Shown in pieces: positions 42,703 to 51,619 of a DNA stretch of 64,000 nucleotides. The notes beneath the pieces are model-generated. The model did no database searches and was not told where the DNA came from. It saw only the letters and a list, made by a program, of their open reading frames with translations. Origin of the DNA: Curtobacterium pusillum (GTDB taxonomy: Bacteria; Actinomycetota; Actinomycetes; Actinomycetales; Microbacteriaceae); NCBI RefSeq assembly GCF_007673235.1, contig NZ_VDZH01000002.1:327652-391651 (forward strand), read 5' to 3'. Numbering within the stretch: position 1 is the stretch's first letter; the number at the start of each line of letters is the position of its first letter. A program made the position numbers and the translations under genes.

Positions 42703-44370
42703 TCAGGAACGCAACCAGGCGGTCCCCACACCCGACAGTGCGCCGTCTGCCACCGGCGCGGAGGCGAGCAGCAGCTCGCCGGAGGGGAGTTGGTACGGCT
42801 CGTCGCCGAACACCGTGACGCTGGTCCAGCCGTTCGGGCGGCGGAACGCGAGCACGTCGTCGCGCCCGGTCTCGAGCCACTCGAGGTGCTCCTCGGACTG
42901 CAGCTGCCCGCGCAGGCCGAGGGCCTTCCGGTACAGGTTCAGGGTGGAGTCGGGGTCCGCGTCCTCGGCCTCGACGCTCGACGCCCCGAACCACGAGGGC
43001 TGCGGCAGGTGTGCCGTCCCGGAACCGAAGCCGAACGACGAACCGGACGTCGTCCACGGGAGCGGCACGCGGCACCCGTCACGGCCGACGTCGACGCCCG
43101 GGTTCCGGAAGAACGCCGGGTCCTGGCGGTCGGCGTCGGGGATGTCGCCGACCTCGTGCAGGCCGAGCTCCTCGCCCTGGTAGAGGTACGCGGAGCCGGG
43201 CAGAGCGAGCTCGAGGAGCGTCGCCGCCTGCGCACGACGCAGGCCGAGCGACCGGTCGAGCTCGTCCTGCGAACCGCCGGCGAGCAGCCAGGCGCTGCCC
43301 TGCTTCTCCTCCGCGCCGTTGCGTGCGGGCAGGGCGTAGCGGGTGGCGTGCCGGACGACGTCGTGGTTCGAGAACACCCACGTGGTCGACGAGCCGGACT
43401 GTTCGGCGAGCCCCAGGTTGAACTCGATGATCGTCCGGAACTGGCCGGCGTCGAAGTCGGCCTCGAGCAGGTCGAAGTTGAACGCCTGTCCGAGCCCGTC
43501 GGCGCTGGCGTAGCGGGCACGACGGTCGGCGGCGACCCACGCCTCGGCGACGGCGGTGCGTGCCGGGGTGTACTCGTCGAAGACCTTCCGCCACTCGGCG
43601 TAGATCTCGTGCACGTCGTCGCGGTCCCAGAGGATGTGCGAGCCGTCCTTCGGGGACGCGAGCACCTCGGCCCACGTCGGCAGCTCGCCCTCGGGCAGGT
43701 CCTTCGCCAGGCCGTGCGCGACGTCGATGCGGAAGCCGTCGACGCCCCGGTCGGACCAGAAGCGGAGGGTGTGCAGGAAGTCGTCGCGGACCTCGCGGTT
43801 CGCCCAGTTCAGGTCGGGCTGCTCCTTGGCGAAGTTGTGCAGGTACCACTGGCCGTCGCCGACCGCGGTCCAGGCCGGGCCGCCGAAGATCGACACCCAG
43901 TCCGCAGGGGCCTGTTCGCCAGACGGCCCGGTGCCGTCGCGGAAGACGTACCGGTCGCGGGCGGGGGAGCCCTTCGGTGAGGCGAGTGCCTCGCGGAACC
44001 ACTCGTGGCGGTCGCTCGTGTGGTTCGGCACCACGTCGACGATCACCCGGATGCCGGCTCCGTGCAGGGCCGACACCATCTCGTCGAAGTCCTCGAGCGT
44101 GCCGAGGCGTGGGTCGACATCGCGGTAGTCGTCCACGTCGTAGCCGCCGTCGGCCAGGGCGGACGGGTAGAACGGGCTGAGCCAGACGGCCTCGATGCCG
44201 AGCGACGCCAGGTACGGCACGCGCGAGGTCACGCCGGGCAGGTCACCGATGCCGTCGCCGTTCGCGTCCGCGAAGGACCGCGGGTAGATCTGGTAGACGC
44301 TCGCCTGGCGCCACCAGGTCTCGTCCGTCGCGGTCGGGGCTGGCGTGTTCTGGACCAGGGTGTCGGTCAC
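42703..44370 (-). CDS. Alpha-glucosidase (GH13, oligo-1,6/alpha-glucosidase group)
   Basis: A 555-residue cytoplasmic enzyme. All catalytic regions are intact: VYQIYPRSFADANGDGIGDL at the start, DVVPNHTS, GFRIDVAHG with the nucleophile Asp, AVAEAWVA with the acid/base Glu and FSNHDVVRH. The length and the QIYPRSF motif fit the GH13_23/30 alpha-glucosidases that cut maltose, isomaltose, sucrose or related disaccharides. GTG 44370 follows AAAGG. It is last in an operon with an ABC importer whose cargo it presumably hydrolyses. Confidence 0.9.
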   Translation of the reverse strand: MTDTLVQNTPAPTATDETWWRQASVYQIYPRSFADANGDGIGDLPGVTSRVPYLASLGIEAVWLSPFYPSALADGGYDVDDYRDVDPRLGTLEDFDEMVSALHGAGIRVIVDVVPNHTSDRHEWFREALASPKGSPARDRYVFRDGTGPSGEQAPADWVSIFGGPAWTAVGDGQWYLHNFAKEQPDLNWANREVRDDFLHTLRFWSDRGVDGFRIDVAHGLAKDLPEGELPTWAEVLASPKDGSHILWDRDDVHEIYAEWRKVFDEYTPARTAVAEAWVAADRRARYASADGLGQAFNFDLLEADFDAGQFRTIIEFNLGLAEQSGSSTTWVFSNHDVVRHATRYALPARNGAEEKQGSAWLLAGGSQDELDRSLGLRRAQAATLLELALPGSAYLYQGEELGLHEVGDIPDADRQDPAFFRNPGVDVGRDGCRVPLPWTTSGSSFGFGSGTAHLPQPSWFGASSVEAEDADPDSTLNLYRKALGLRGQLQSEEHLEWLETGRDDVLAFRRPNGWTSVTVFGDEPYQLPSGELLLASAPVADGALSGVGTAWLRS

Positions 44371-44411
44371 GAGGGGCCTTTCGTCGTTCGTTGTCGTCAG
44401 GTTCGAGTACG

Positions 44412-45332
44412 TCACTTGATGGCGCCCTGCGTCACACCGGCCATCACCCATCGCTGGGTGATGAGGTAGACGATGATCGCCGGTGCCATCGCCATCAGGT
44501 ACGAGGCGAACGACACGTTGTAGTTGTTGCTGAACTGCGTCTGGAACATCTGCTGGAGCACTGGCAGCGTCTGCAGCGCCGGGTCCGACGTGATGAGCGA
44601 CGGCATCACGAAGTCGTTCCACGATGCCAGGAACGCGAAGATGCCGACGGTCGCGCTCATCGGTGCCAGCAACGGGAACACCAGCCGCCAGAACACCTGT
44701 CCGGTGCTCGCGCCGTCGATGCGGGCGCTCTCCTCGAGTTCGGCCGGGATCGACCGCAGGAACGCGGTGAAGAGCAGCACGCTGAAGGACAGCTGGAACA
44801 TGACGTGCAGGATCGCGACGCCGAACGGGTTGTCCAGGTGCGCGAGGCCGGTCAGCTTCACCTGCGAGAGCGCGAGGACCGGGAACGGCAGGAACATCGC
44901 GGCGAGCAGGTAGAAGAACGACCAGCGGAACAGCCGGCGGTCCCAGTTCCGGGCGATCGCGTACGCCGTGAACGAGGCGAGCAGGATCGTGCCGACGACG
45001 GTGATCGCGGCGACCAGCACCGAGACGCCGAACGCCCGCGGGAAGTCCGTCAGCTGCCAGGCCTGCACGAAGCCGTCGACGCTGAACGGTGCGGGGAGCG
45101 AGAACGCGTTGCCGTCGACCGACTGCGCCGTGGTCTTGAACGTCATCGTCACGGTGACGTAGAGCGGGACGAGGACGGACAGCGCGCAGACGATCAGGAC
45201 GATCGTGACGGGCCAGTTCGCGTACCCGCTGCGGCGGCCGGCGGCACGTCCGCCGGCGGACCGGTCCGCGTCCACCGACCGGATGCTGCCGGTCTTCGTC
45301 GTGCCCGGTCGCAGGGGTGCTTGCAGGGACAT
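44412..45332 (-). CDS. Alpha-glucoside ABC transporter permease, MalG type
   Basis: A 306-residue permease with an Arg-rich N-terminus of about 40 residues and six helices. The EAA loop reads EESARIDGASTGQVFWRLVFP and the C-terminus WVMAGVTQGAIK is characteristic of MalG-like subunits. Its ATG overlaps the stop of the other permease (TGATG). It is the third gene of the importer, 41 bp before the alpha-glucosidase. Confidence 0.92.
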   Translation of the reverse strand: MSLQAPLRPGTTKTGSIRSVDADRSAGGRAAGRRSGYANWPVTIVLIVCALSVLVPLYVTVTMTFKTTAQSVDGNAFSLPAPFSVDGFVQAWQLTDFPRAFGVSVLVAAITVVGTILLASFTAYAIARNWDRRLFRWSFFYLLAAMFLPFPVLALSQVKLTGLAHLDNPFGVAILHVMFQLSFSVLLFTAFLRSIPAELEESARIDGASTGQVFWRLVFPLLAPMSATVGIFAFLASWNDFVMPSLITSDPALQTLPVLQQMFQTQFSNNYNVSFASYLMAMAPAIIVYLITQRWVMAGVTQGAIK

Positions 45333-46291
45333 CAGAACGCTGCCTTCCCGCGGGTCGCCCGCAGCTGGATCACGGCGATGACGACCGCGATGACGAAGAA
45401 GATCGTGGCGTTCGCCATCTGGTAGGCGTAGTCGCCGCCGTTGAAGCCCTTGAAGATGCTCATCGCGACGCTGGTGGTCGAGGTGCCCGGGCCGCCGTCG
45501 GTGAGGCCGACGATGATGTCGTACGAGTTCAGGAAGTTCTTGAACCCGATCACGAGGTTGATGAGGATGTAGCCCGCGGTGAGCGGTGCGGTGATCGAGA
45601 TCAGCTGGCGCCACGAGCTCGCGCCGTCGAGTGCCGCGGCCTCGTACACCTCGCCGGGGATCGACAGCACGCCCGCGATGTAGATGAGCAGCGTCGACGG
45701 GATCGCCTGCCAGGCGGTGACGATCACGATCGCCACCCACGCCAGGTCCGGGTTCGCCAGGATGCTCTGCTCCAGCGGCGCGAACCCGAGCGACGTCGCG
45801 AGCGCCGGCAGGCTGTTCGCGAACAGGAACGAGAACACGTACGCGATGACGATCCCGGAGATCACCATCGGCAGGACGAAGACGCCGCGGAGCGCGATCT
45901 TCCCGCGGATCTTCGACGTCAGGGCGATGGCGAGCAGGAACGCGACCGCGTTGACGACGATCACGGTGACGAGCGAGAACCCGATCGTGAACAGGTACGC
46001 CTGCAGGATCGCGGGGTCCGAGAACACCGCGATGTAGTTCGTCAGGCCGGTGAACCGGAACTCGCCGAAGCCGACGGAGTTGGTGAAGCTCAGCACGATG
46101 CCCATCACCGCGGGGAGCGTGATGGCGAGGGTGAACAGCACGAGGGTGGGGAGCAGGAACGCCAGGAAGAGCGGGTCGAGACGCCGGCTGCGGCGTCGCG
46201 TCCCGGTCGTTCCGGCCTGGAGGCGCGGTGCGGCTCCGCCCCGTCGGCGGCGGTCCGCCGTCGTGACGGATTCGGTGGTCGTGGTGGCCAT
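45332..46291 (-). CDS. Alpha-glucoside ABC transporter permease, MalF type
   Basis: A 319-residue permease; the EAA loop is YEAAALDGASSWRQLISITA, followed by VGLTDGGPGTSTTSV. The first 38 residues are a polar tail in which GGAAPRLQAG is encoded by a family A half-repeat (46212-46236), an apparent repeat-derived addition. ATG 46291 follows AAGGAGA. It lies 11 bp after the binding-protein stop and is coupled to the MalG-type gene. Confidence 0.92.
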   Translation of the reverse strand: MATTTTESVTTADRRRRGGAAPRLQAGTTGTRRRSRRLDPLFLAFLLPTLVLFTLAITLPAVMGIVLSFTNSVGFGEFRFTGLTNYIAVFSDPAILQAYLFTIGFSLVTVIVVNAVAFLLAIALTSKIRGKIALRGVFVLPMVISGIVIAYVFSFLFANSLPALATSLGFAPLEQSILANPDLAWVAIVIVTAWQAIPSTLLIYIAGVLSIPGEVYEAAALDGASSWRQLISITAPLTAGYILINLVIGFKNFLNSYDIIVGLTDGGPGTSTTSVAMSIFKGFNGGDYAYQMANATIFFVIAVVIAVIQLRATRGKAAF

Positions 46292-46302
46292 TCGACGTCT
46301 CC

Positions 46303-47598
46303 TTACGCGGCCGTGCGGAGCGCGAGGCGCGCCCAGTCGGCGTCGAGGGTGCGGAGCTGGGGCTTCGGGTCGCCGCCGAAGGCGATCGACTGCGCGTAGT
46401 TCGCGACGGGGATCTCGGCGGGGATGAGCTGCGAGGCGCCGAGGTAGAACGCGGCGTCGTCGTAGTAGGACTGCATGCCGGTGAGTGCGGGGTTCGAGGC
46501 GGGAGGGGCGTCCTTCCGCACGCCGAACCCGTTGTTGTCCGCGTTGTACTTGTCGTTCACCTTCGGGGTCATCAGGTACGTGAGGAACTCCCGGGCGGCC
46601 TCCTGCTTGCGGGACGCCTCCGGGATCCAGAGCGCGAGGTCGACGTTCACGCGCACCTTGTTGTCGGCGGCGTCGTCGGTGACGGGCAGCGGGAACGTCC
46701 CGAGGTCCATGTCGGGGGTCGTCTTCGCGATCTCGCCGAGTGCCCACGGCCCCTGCAGGTACATCGCGGCCTTCCCCTGGGCGAAGGCGAGGTTGCCGTC
46801 GCCGTACCCGCGGCTGGCCGCGCCCTTCTGGTGCCACTGGCGGAGCTGCACCATGCGCTCCATCGGTGCCCGGAAGTCGCGTTCGAACGACACCGAGGCG
46901 TCCTTGCCGACCTTCGTGCCCTCCCGCTGGAGTGCCGCGAAGGTCTTCGGGACGTCGACCATGCCGCCGATCGAGTAGTCGAACATGCCCTGCGCGATCG
47001 TCCAGTTGTCCTTGAACGTGCCGTAGATCGGTGCGATGCCGGCCTTCGTCAGGCGCTCGCACACCTCTGCGAACTCGCTCCACGTCGTCGGGACGTCGAG
47101 TCCCTGCTCGGCGAAGAGCTGCTTGTTGTAGATGACCGACGCCGCCGTCACCGAGTACGGCAGGGCGCTCTTGCGGCCGGGGTAGTCGGCGGTCTGCTCG
47201 AGGAGCGGCCACAGGTCGGGGTTGATCGTGTCCGCTTGGGGCAGGTCGGACAGGTCCGTCAACGCACCGTGCTCGACGAACGGGGCGACCGAGAAGTTGT
47301 AGTTCCAGCACCCGAGGTCCGGCGGTCGGTTCCGCACGAAGTTCGCGGACATGCTCGACGTCGAGTCGCGGACGACGCGGATCTTCGACTGGCTGGCGTG
47401 GAACTTCGCGATCACGTCGTCGAAGTACCCGATGACCTCGGGCTTGGACACGTAGAACGTGATCGTCTCGGGTCGGCTGCTCGAGGAACCGAGCGGAGCG
47501 CACCCGGCGAGTGCCAGGCCCGCTCCGATGCCGCCCGCCCCGAGCAGGAACCCGCGGCGGCTGACCGCGGCGGCGCTCCTGGTGGCGTGTGTCTGCAC
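46303..47598 (-). CDS. Alpha-glucoside ABC transporter binding lipoprotein
   Basis: A 431-residue family 1 binding protein. Arg14-Arg15 in SRRGFLLGAGG marks a twin-arginine leader and the lipobox LAGC places the lipid on Cys33. Body text such as KAAMYLQGPWALGEIAKTTP and FLTYLMTPKVNDKYN is typical of sugar-binding proteins for alpha-glucosides. It is the first gene of the operon, transcribed divergently from a ROK-family gene that is the probable regulator. The sugar (maltose, isomaltose, trehalose or another) is inferred only from the alpha-glucosidase downstream. Confidence 0.9.
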   Translation of the reverse strand: MQTHATRSAAAVSRRGFLLGAGGIGAGLALAGCAPLGSSSSRPETITFYVSKPEVIGYFDDVIAKFHASQSKIRVVRDSTSSMSANFVRNRPPDLGCWNYNFSVAPFVEHGALTDLSDLPQADTINPDLWPLLEQTADYPGRKSALPYSVTAASVIYNKQLFAEQGLDVPTTWSEFAEVCERLTKAGIAPIYGTFKDNWTIAQGMFDYSIGGMVDVPKTFAALQREGTKVGKDASVSFERDFRAPMERMVQLRQWHQKGAASRGYGDGNLAFAQGKAAMYLQGPWALGEIAKTTPDMDLGTFPLPVTDDAADNKVRVNVDLALWIPEASRKQEAAREFLTYLMTPKVNDKYNADNNGFGVRKDAPPASNPALTGMQSYYDDAAFYLGASQLIPAEIPVANYAQSIAFGGDPKPQLRTLDADWARLALRTAA

Positions 47599-47675
47599 GT
47601 CGTCTCCGTCCGTCCGGACCCGGCGTCCCTGCCGTTCCGGTTCGCGGACCGGCTCCGGTGCCGCCCGCAGGACTT

Positions 47676-47703
47676 AATCTAGCGAGAAAATCTAATTACG
47701 CAA
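47676..47703 (-). promoter_or_regulatory. Alpha-glucoside operon promoter with AATCTA direct repeat
   Basis: On the minus strand, TTGCGT (47698-47703) and TAGATT (47676-47681) are 16 bp apart. On the plus strand AATCTA occurs twice (47676-47681 and 47689-47694), 13 bp apart, overlapping the -10 box and the spacer. This AT-rich island in a GC-rich gap is the best candidate for the ROK protein's site. Confidence 0.6.
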
Positions 47704-47731
47704 GGAAGTGTCTCCGCGATAGGGTCACCGC

Positions 47732-48895
47732 ATGCCGCCGCACCGTGGAACGAGCGCCGAGACGCTGCTCGAGTACGCCTTCGCGGTCCGTGCGTTCACT
47801 GCGACCGAGGCGATCGACAGCACCGGACTCACCCGCTCCACGATCCTCGGCACCTGCGAGGAACTCGTCCGGCTCGGCTGGCTGCGCGAACTCGACGACG
47901 CACGGGCTGCGGGGGAGTACCGGATGGGGCGGCCCGCTCGGCGCTACGAACTCGACACCACCGCCGGCGTCGTGGTCGGCGTCGATGCCGGACAGCACCG
48001 GGTGACCGCGTTCGTCGCGGACCTCCGCGGGACCGTCCTCGGTCGTGCGTCGGGGACACTCGGCGAGTCCGGACTCGACGTCCCGGTCCGCCTGCGGGTC
48101 CTCGCCGAGACCGTCGCGGAGGCGCTCGCCGACGCCGCGGTCGACCCCGGACACGTGCTCGTGACGGTCGTCGGCATCCCCGCTCCCGTCGACGCCGGCG
48201 GGGCCTCTCCTGGCGACGGCGGCTTCTGGGAACGGATGAACCCCGGGTTCGCGGGCACCGTCCCGCACGGCCGGGTCGTCGTCGAGAACGACGCCAACCT
48301 CGCCGCGCTCGCCGAGCGGCCGTCCTCCGGCGAGGCCTCGTTCGCGGCGCTGCTGTCCGGTGAACGCTTCGGTGCGGGGCTCGTCGTCGACGGCGTGCTG
48401 CTCCGCGGGGCCCACGGTGGCGCGGGTGAGATGCGGGTGCTCGAACTCGTCGAGGGGGTCGGGTCCTCGGACGGCATCGGCGCCACGGCCCGGACGCTCG
48501 TGGCCGAGGCCGTCGCCGCCGGCCTGGTCCGGCCCGACAGCCCGCTCGCAGCCGAGGGGATCGACGCCGCCACCGTGTTCCGCGCCGCGCGCGACGGTGA
48601 TGCGCAGGCCACCGCGATCGTCGACCGGCTCGGGGACCGCCTCGGCCGCGTGTGCGTGCTGCTCGCGAGCCTGCTCGACATCGACCGCGTGGTCGTCGCC
48701 GGTGCGATCGCCGAACCCGCGGCCGCCGTGATCGATCGCGCACGGGCGCTGCTCGACGACGGGCACTTCGACCCCGTTCCCGAGATCGTGGCGTCGTCAC
48801 TCGGCGCGGACGTCGTGGTCATCGGGGCGGTCGCGCACGCCGTGGACGCGGTCCGAGCCGACCCGTTGTCGTTCCCGCTCCGCGTCGTCAGCTGA
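47732..48895 (+). CDS. ROK family transcriptional regulator
   Basis: A 387-residue protein with an N-terminal winged HTH (AFTATEAIDSTGLTRSTILGTCEEL) and a ROK domain (GVDAGQHRVTAFVAD, VVENDANLAALAER). The zinc motif with clustered cysteines seen in most ROK proteins is missing: the corresponding stretch GAHGGAGEMRVLELVEGVG has no cysteine. It is divergent from the alpha-glucoside importer and probably represses it, with a sugar or sugar phosphate as signal (inference). Kinase activity is not expected. Confidence 0.85.
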   Translation: MPPHRGTSAETLLEYAFAVRAFTATEAIDSTGLTRSTILGTCEELVRLGWLRELDDARAAGEYRMGRPARRYELDTTAGVVVGVDAGQHRVTAFVADLRGTVLGRASGTLGESGLDVPVRLRVLAETVAEALADAAVDPGHVLVTVVGIPAPVDAGGASPGDGGFWERMNPGFAGTVPHGRVVVENDANLAALAERPSSGEASFAALLSGERFGAGLVVDGVLLRGAHGGAGEMRVLELVEGVGSSDGIGATARTLVAEAVAAGLVRPDSPLAAEGIDAATVFRAARDGDAQATAIVDRLGDRLGRVCVLLASLLDIDRVVVAGAIAEPAAAVIDRARALLDDGHFDPVPEIVASSLGADVVVIGAVAHAVDAVRADPLSFPLRVVS

Positions 48896-49229
48896 GCGCG
48901 AGCTCCAGCTCGTCAGCGTCCACCTGCGTCGCGGTCCACGAGCGACCCCAGGAATCGAGGCTGGTCACGAGCGGGCGCAGGGACGACCCCATCGCCGTCA
49001 GGGAGTACTCGACGCGCGGCGGGACCTCGGCGTACACCGTCCGTTCGACCAGCCCGTCCGCCTCGAGCTCGCGCAGCTGCCGGGTGAGCACGCGGTCGGT
49101 GACGGTGCCCACCGCTCGGCGCAGTTCGCTGTAGCGGAGGGTGTGGTCGAGGAGCTCCTGGATGATGCTGAGCTTCCAGCACCCGCCGATCACGCTCATC
49201 GTGACCTCGTACCTCACATCAAAGTGCAT
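48888..49229 (-). CDS. HxlR family transcriptional regulator
   Basis: A 113-residue winged-helix protein with the HxlR pattern VIGGCWKLSIIQELLDHTLRY, DRVLTRQLRELEADGLVERTVY and PPRVEYSLTAMG. One cysteine near the start of the domain (GGCWK) matches the redox-sensing cysteine of HypR/YodB-type members. ATG 49229 is preferred to a longer reading. It overlaps the 3' end of the ROK gene by 8 bp and is divergent from an NAD(P)H dehydrogenase, a classical HxlR target. Confidence 0.88.
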   Translation of the reverse strand: MHFDVRYEVTMSVIGGCWKLSIIQELLDHTLRYSELRRAVGTVTDRVLTRQLRELEADGLVERTVYAEVPPRVEYSLTAMGSSLRPLVTSLDSWGRSWTATQVDADELELALS

Positions 49230-49266
49230 ACTTCCCAGATCCGGCGGTGGCGGCTGTGATGGAGGT

Positions 49267-50067
49267 ATGGCAATCCACGACGACACCGTTCGCCCGCAGG
49301 CCCTCTACGTCTACGCACACCCCGAAGCCGTCTCGCTCAACCGGCAGCTGTTCGACGCTGCCCGGGCCGAGCTCGAACGGACCCACACGGTCGAGGTCAG
49401 CGACCTGTACGCGATGGGGTTCGAGCCGTTGCTCGGTCCCGGCGACGTCCCGGCCCAACGCAACGCCGACGGGAGCTTCCTCGACCGGTGGCTCGCGGCG
49501 CAGCACGGTGGGACCCTGCCCGACGACGTCCGTGCCGAGCAGCGCAAGCTCGTCGACGCCGACCTGATCGTGCTGCAGTTCCCGCTCTGGTGGTACGGCG
49601 TCCCGGCCGTCCTGAAGGGCTGGATCGACCGGGTGTTCGGCGCCGGGTTCGGCACGGACGGCGTGGACGAGTCGACCGGGTTGCCGACCCGGTACGGCGC
49701 CGGGCTGCTCGCCGGGAAGCGCGCGCTCGTCATCGTCACGGTGGGCGAGGACGAGCGCACGATGGGCGCCCGAGGGCTGAGCGGTGACCTCGACTCGGTG
49801 CTCTTCGGGCTCCGGCACGGCACGCTGTTCTACTCCGGCATCGACCCGTACGAGACGCACGCGGTGTTCGACGCCGACGGTCTGGACGCCGACGGTGTCG
49901 CGCGCGAGGTCGCTCGGCTCACCGAGCGGATCGCCGGTCTCGGGTCGGAGGAACCCGTGCGCTACCGGACCCTCGCGAGCGGCGAGTACCGGACCGGACG
50001 CGCGCTCCGCGCCGATCTCGCTCCGGGGCGGACCGACCTCGGCATCCACCGCACCGACGTCCGCTGA
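49267..50067 (+). CDS. NAD(P)H dehydrogenase (quinone), flavodoxin-like
   Basis: A 266-residue flavoprotein of the NQO1/YwrO group. Signatures are YVYAHPEAVSLNRQL (phosphate loop region), LIVLQFPLWWYGVPAVLKGWIDRVF and the C-terminal helix pair. Such enzymes reduce quinones or azo compounds by two electrons. The start ATG has GGAGG immediately before it, closer than ideal; no better in-frame start is present. The 37-bp divergent gap to the HxlR gene suggests regulation by it, with electrophile or quinone stress as signal. Confidence 0.9.
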   Translation: MAIHDDTVRPQALYVYAHPEAVSLNRQLFDAARAELERTHTVEVSDLYAMGFEPLLGPGDVPAQRNADGSFLDRWLAAQHGGTLPDDVRAEQRKLVDADLIVLQFPLWWYGVPAVLKGWIDRVFGAGFGTDGVDESTGLPTRYGAGLLAGKRALVIVTVGEDERTMGARGLSGDLDSVLFGLRHGTLFYSGIDPYETHAVFDADGLDADGVAREVARLTERIAGLGSEEPVRYRTLASGEYRTGRALRADLAPGRTDLGIHRTDVR

Positions 50068-50898
50068 TCAGGCCGAGCGGCCGACCCGCCAGTACCCGGT
50101 GAAGGCGATCTGGGCCTTCGGGATCCCGGCCCCGACCCAGTGCCGACGTGCGTCCCGGGCGAGCGACTGCTCGCCCGCGACCCAGGCAGCGTGCTCGCCA
50201 CTGACCGGGAGGCGCGTGGTCGCGTCGAGCGCGGTGGCTCCCGGCGTGCGTCCGGGTTCGCGGGTGATCCAGTGCACGTCGATGCCGTGCGGGGCGTCGA
50301 TCGTCCGGACGTCGGCGTCCGTCGGCACCTCGAGCAGCGCCGTCCCCGTCGCGGTGCGGGGGAGTGACTCGAGGATGCCGGCTGCCGCGGGCACGGCGCT
50401 CTCGTCCGCGACGACGACGATCGGTCGACCGAGGATGGTCCGGTCGAACCCGATGCCCTCGTCGATGATCGCTGCGAGGTCGCCCGGCGCGGCTCCGAGC
50501 GCCCATCCGGCGGCGGTCGGTGCCGTCGGCGCGTGGTGGTCGCCGGGGCCGTGCACGACGAAGTCCACGTCGAGTTCGTCGCCCCCGTGCAGTCGCCGGA
50601 GCGCGCGCACCGTGTAGCTGCGGAGGATCGGCCTGGTCGACTTCGAGGCCGTCAGGAACTTGACGTAGCTCACCGTGTCGAGCTTCTGCGGTGCTCTCGT
50701 CAGGTCCCCGCCGTCCACCGGCAGGAACAGGCGGAACCACTGGTCGTAGCCCATGTGGCGGAACCGAGCGAGGTCGTCACCGCCGAACACCACGCGGACG
50801 AACGACGGTGAGATGCGTTCGGTCCGCACCACGTGGAGGGTGAGGAGTTCGACGTGCTCGGGCTTCGTTCGGGTCGCCTGCATGTTCGTTCGGGCCAT
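50068..50898 (-). CDS. Siderophore-interacting protein (FAD ferric reductase)
   Basis: A 276-residue flavoenzyme of the SIP/ViuB family that reduces ferric siderophores in the cytoplasm. Visible are the FAD-binding text LRSYTVRAL and DVDFVVHG and the NADPH-side VVVADESAVPAAAGILE; the C-terminal HAAWVAGE is conserved. An iron box touches the start codon at 50898, leaving no room for a ribosome site, so the message is probably leaderless or starts at the in-frame ATG at 50883. Its stop abuts the convergent dehydrogenase stop (TGATCA). Confidence 0.92.
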   Translation of the reverse strand: MARTNMQATRTKPEHVELLTLHVVRTERISPSFVRVVFGGDDLARFRHMGYDQWFRLFLPVDGGDLTRAPQKLDTVSYVKFLTASKSTRPILRSYTVRALRRLHGGDELDVDFVVHGPGDHHAPTAPTAAGWALGAAPGDLAAIIDEGIGFDRTILGRPIVVVADESAVPAAAGILESLPRTATGTALLEVPTDADVRTIDAPHGIDVHWITREPGRTPGATALDATTRLPVSGEHAAWVAGEQSLARDARRHWVGAGIPKAQIAFTGYWRVGRSA

Positions 50899-50929
50899 GT
50901 AGGTAAGGCTAACCTAACTTTGTCGGCAA
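50899..50929 (-). promoter_or_regulatory. Iron box and promoter of the siderophore-interacting protein
   Basis: Bases 50899-50917 match the IdeR/DmdR1 consensus at 17 of 19 positions (core AGGCTAACCTAA). It covers the -10 candidate TTACCT (50901-50906), which is 17 bp from TTGCCG (50924-50929). Iron-loaded regulator would block transcription. The methyltransferase gene starts 30 bp beyond and may be affected too. Confidence 0.85.
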
Positions 50930-50946
50930 GGGGGCAGGGTGGTCCC

Positions 50947-51540
50947 ATGGCCGATCGGTGGAACCACAACACGCACTTCCACGACCTGGTGCTGCGTGCG
51001 GTCCCACCCGGCGCGAGGACGGCACTCGACGTCGGGACGGGAAACGGCCTGCTCGCCCAGGACCTCGCCGACGCGGGCCTCGAGGTGACGGCGATCGACC
51101 TCGACGAGACGGTGCTCGACGCCGCCCGCACCGAGCACGCCGACGCAGCGATCCACTGGGTGCGCGGAGACGTGATGGCGGCCGACCTCGGGCAGCAGTT
51201 CGACGTCGTCGCCTCGGTCGCGACCGTGCACCACCTGCCGGACCTCGCCCTCGCGCTGTCGCGCCTGGCGGACCTGACTGCGCCTGGCGGAATGCTCGTG
51301 GTCGTCGGTCTCGCGAGGTCGACGCGGCTCTGGGATCGGCTGTTCGACCTGGTCGGGGTCGTGCAGCACCGCTGGTACTCGTGGCGGCGCGGCTACTGGG
51401 AGCATTCGGCCCCCACGTGCTGGCCGCCGCCGCACTCCTACGCCGAGGTGCAACGGACCGCCTGGGCGGTGCTCATGGGCTCCCGGTACCGACGGCACCC
51501 GCTCTGGCGCTACTCGATCGCCTGGACTCGACCGCGCTGA
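50947..51540 (+). CDS. Class I SAM-dependent methyltransferase
   Basis: A 197-residue methyltransferase with motif I LDVGTGNGLLAQDL, the acidic ribose contact TAIDLDE and motif IV FDVVASVATVHHLPDL. Substrate unknown; the C-terminus with several Trp residues (YSWRRGYWEHSAPTCWPPP) hints at a small hydrophobic acceptor. It starts 48 bp from the divergent siderophore-interacting gene, so iron control is possible. Confidence 0.85.
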   Translation: MADRWNHNTHFHDLVLRAVPPGARTALDVGTGNGLLAQDLADAGLEVTAIDLDETVLDAARTEHADAAIHWVRGDVMAADLGQQFDVVASVATVHHLPDLALALSRLADLTAPGGMLVVVGLARSTRLWDRLFDLVGVVQHRWYSWRRGYWEHSAPTCWPPPHSYAEVQRTAWAVLMGSRYRRHPLWRYSIAWTRPR

Positions 51541-51619
51541 TCGTCACGTCGAGTGCCGCCAGACTCCGTCCCCAGCGCATGTTGCGCCGCGACACGCGCA
51601 GCCTGCGTAGGCTCGTCGC

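Noticed and set aside
49216..49240. HxlR operator AAGTGCATACTT
   Set aside because: The symmetry is only four bases per arm and the site overlaps the hxlR start codon. Too weak to list as an operator.
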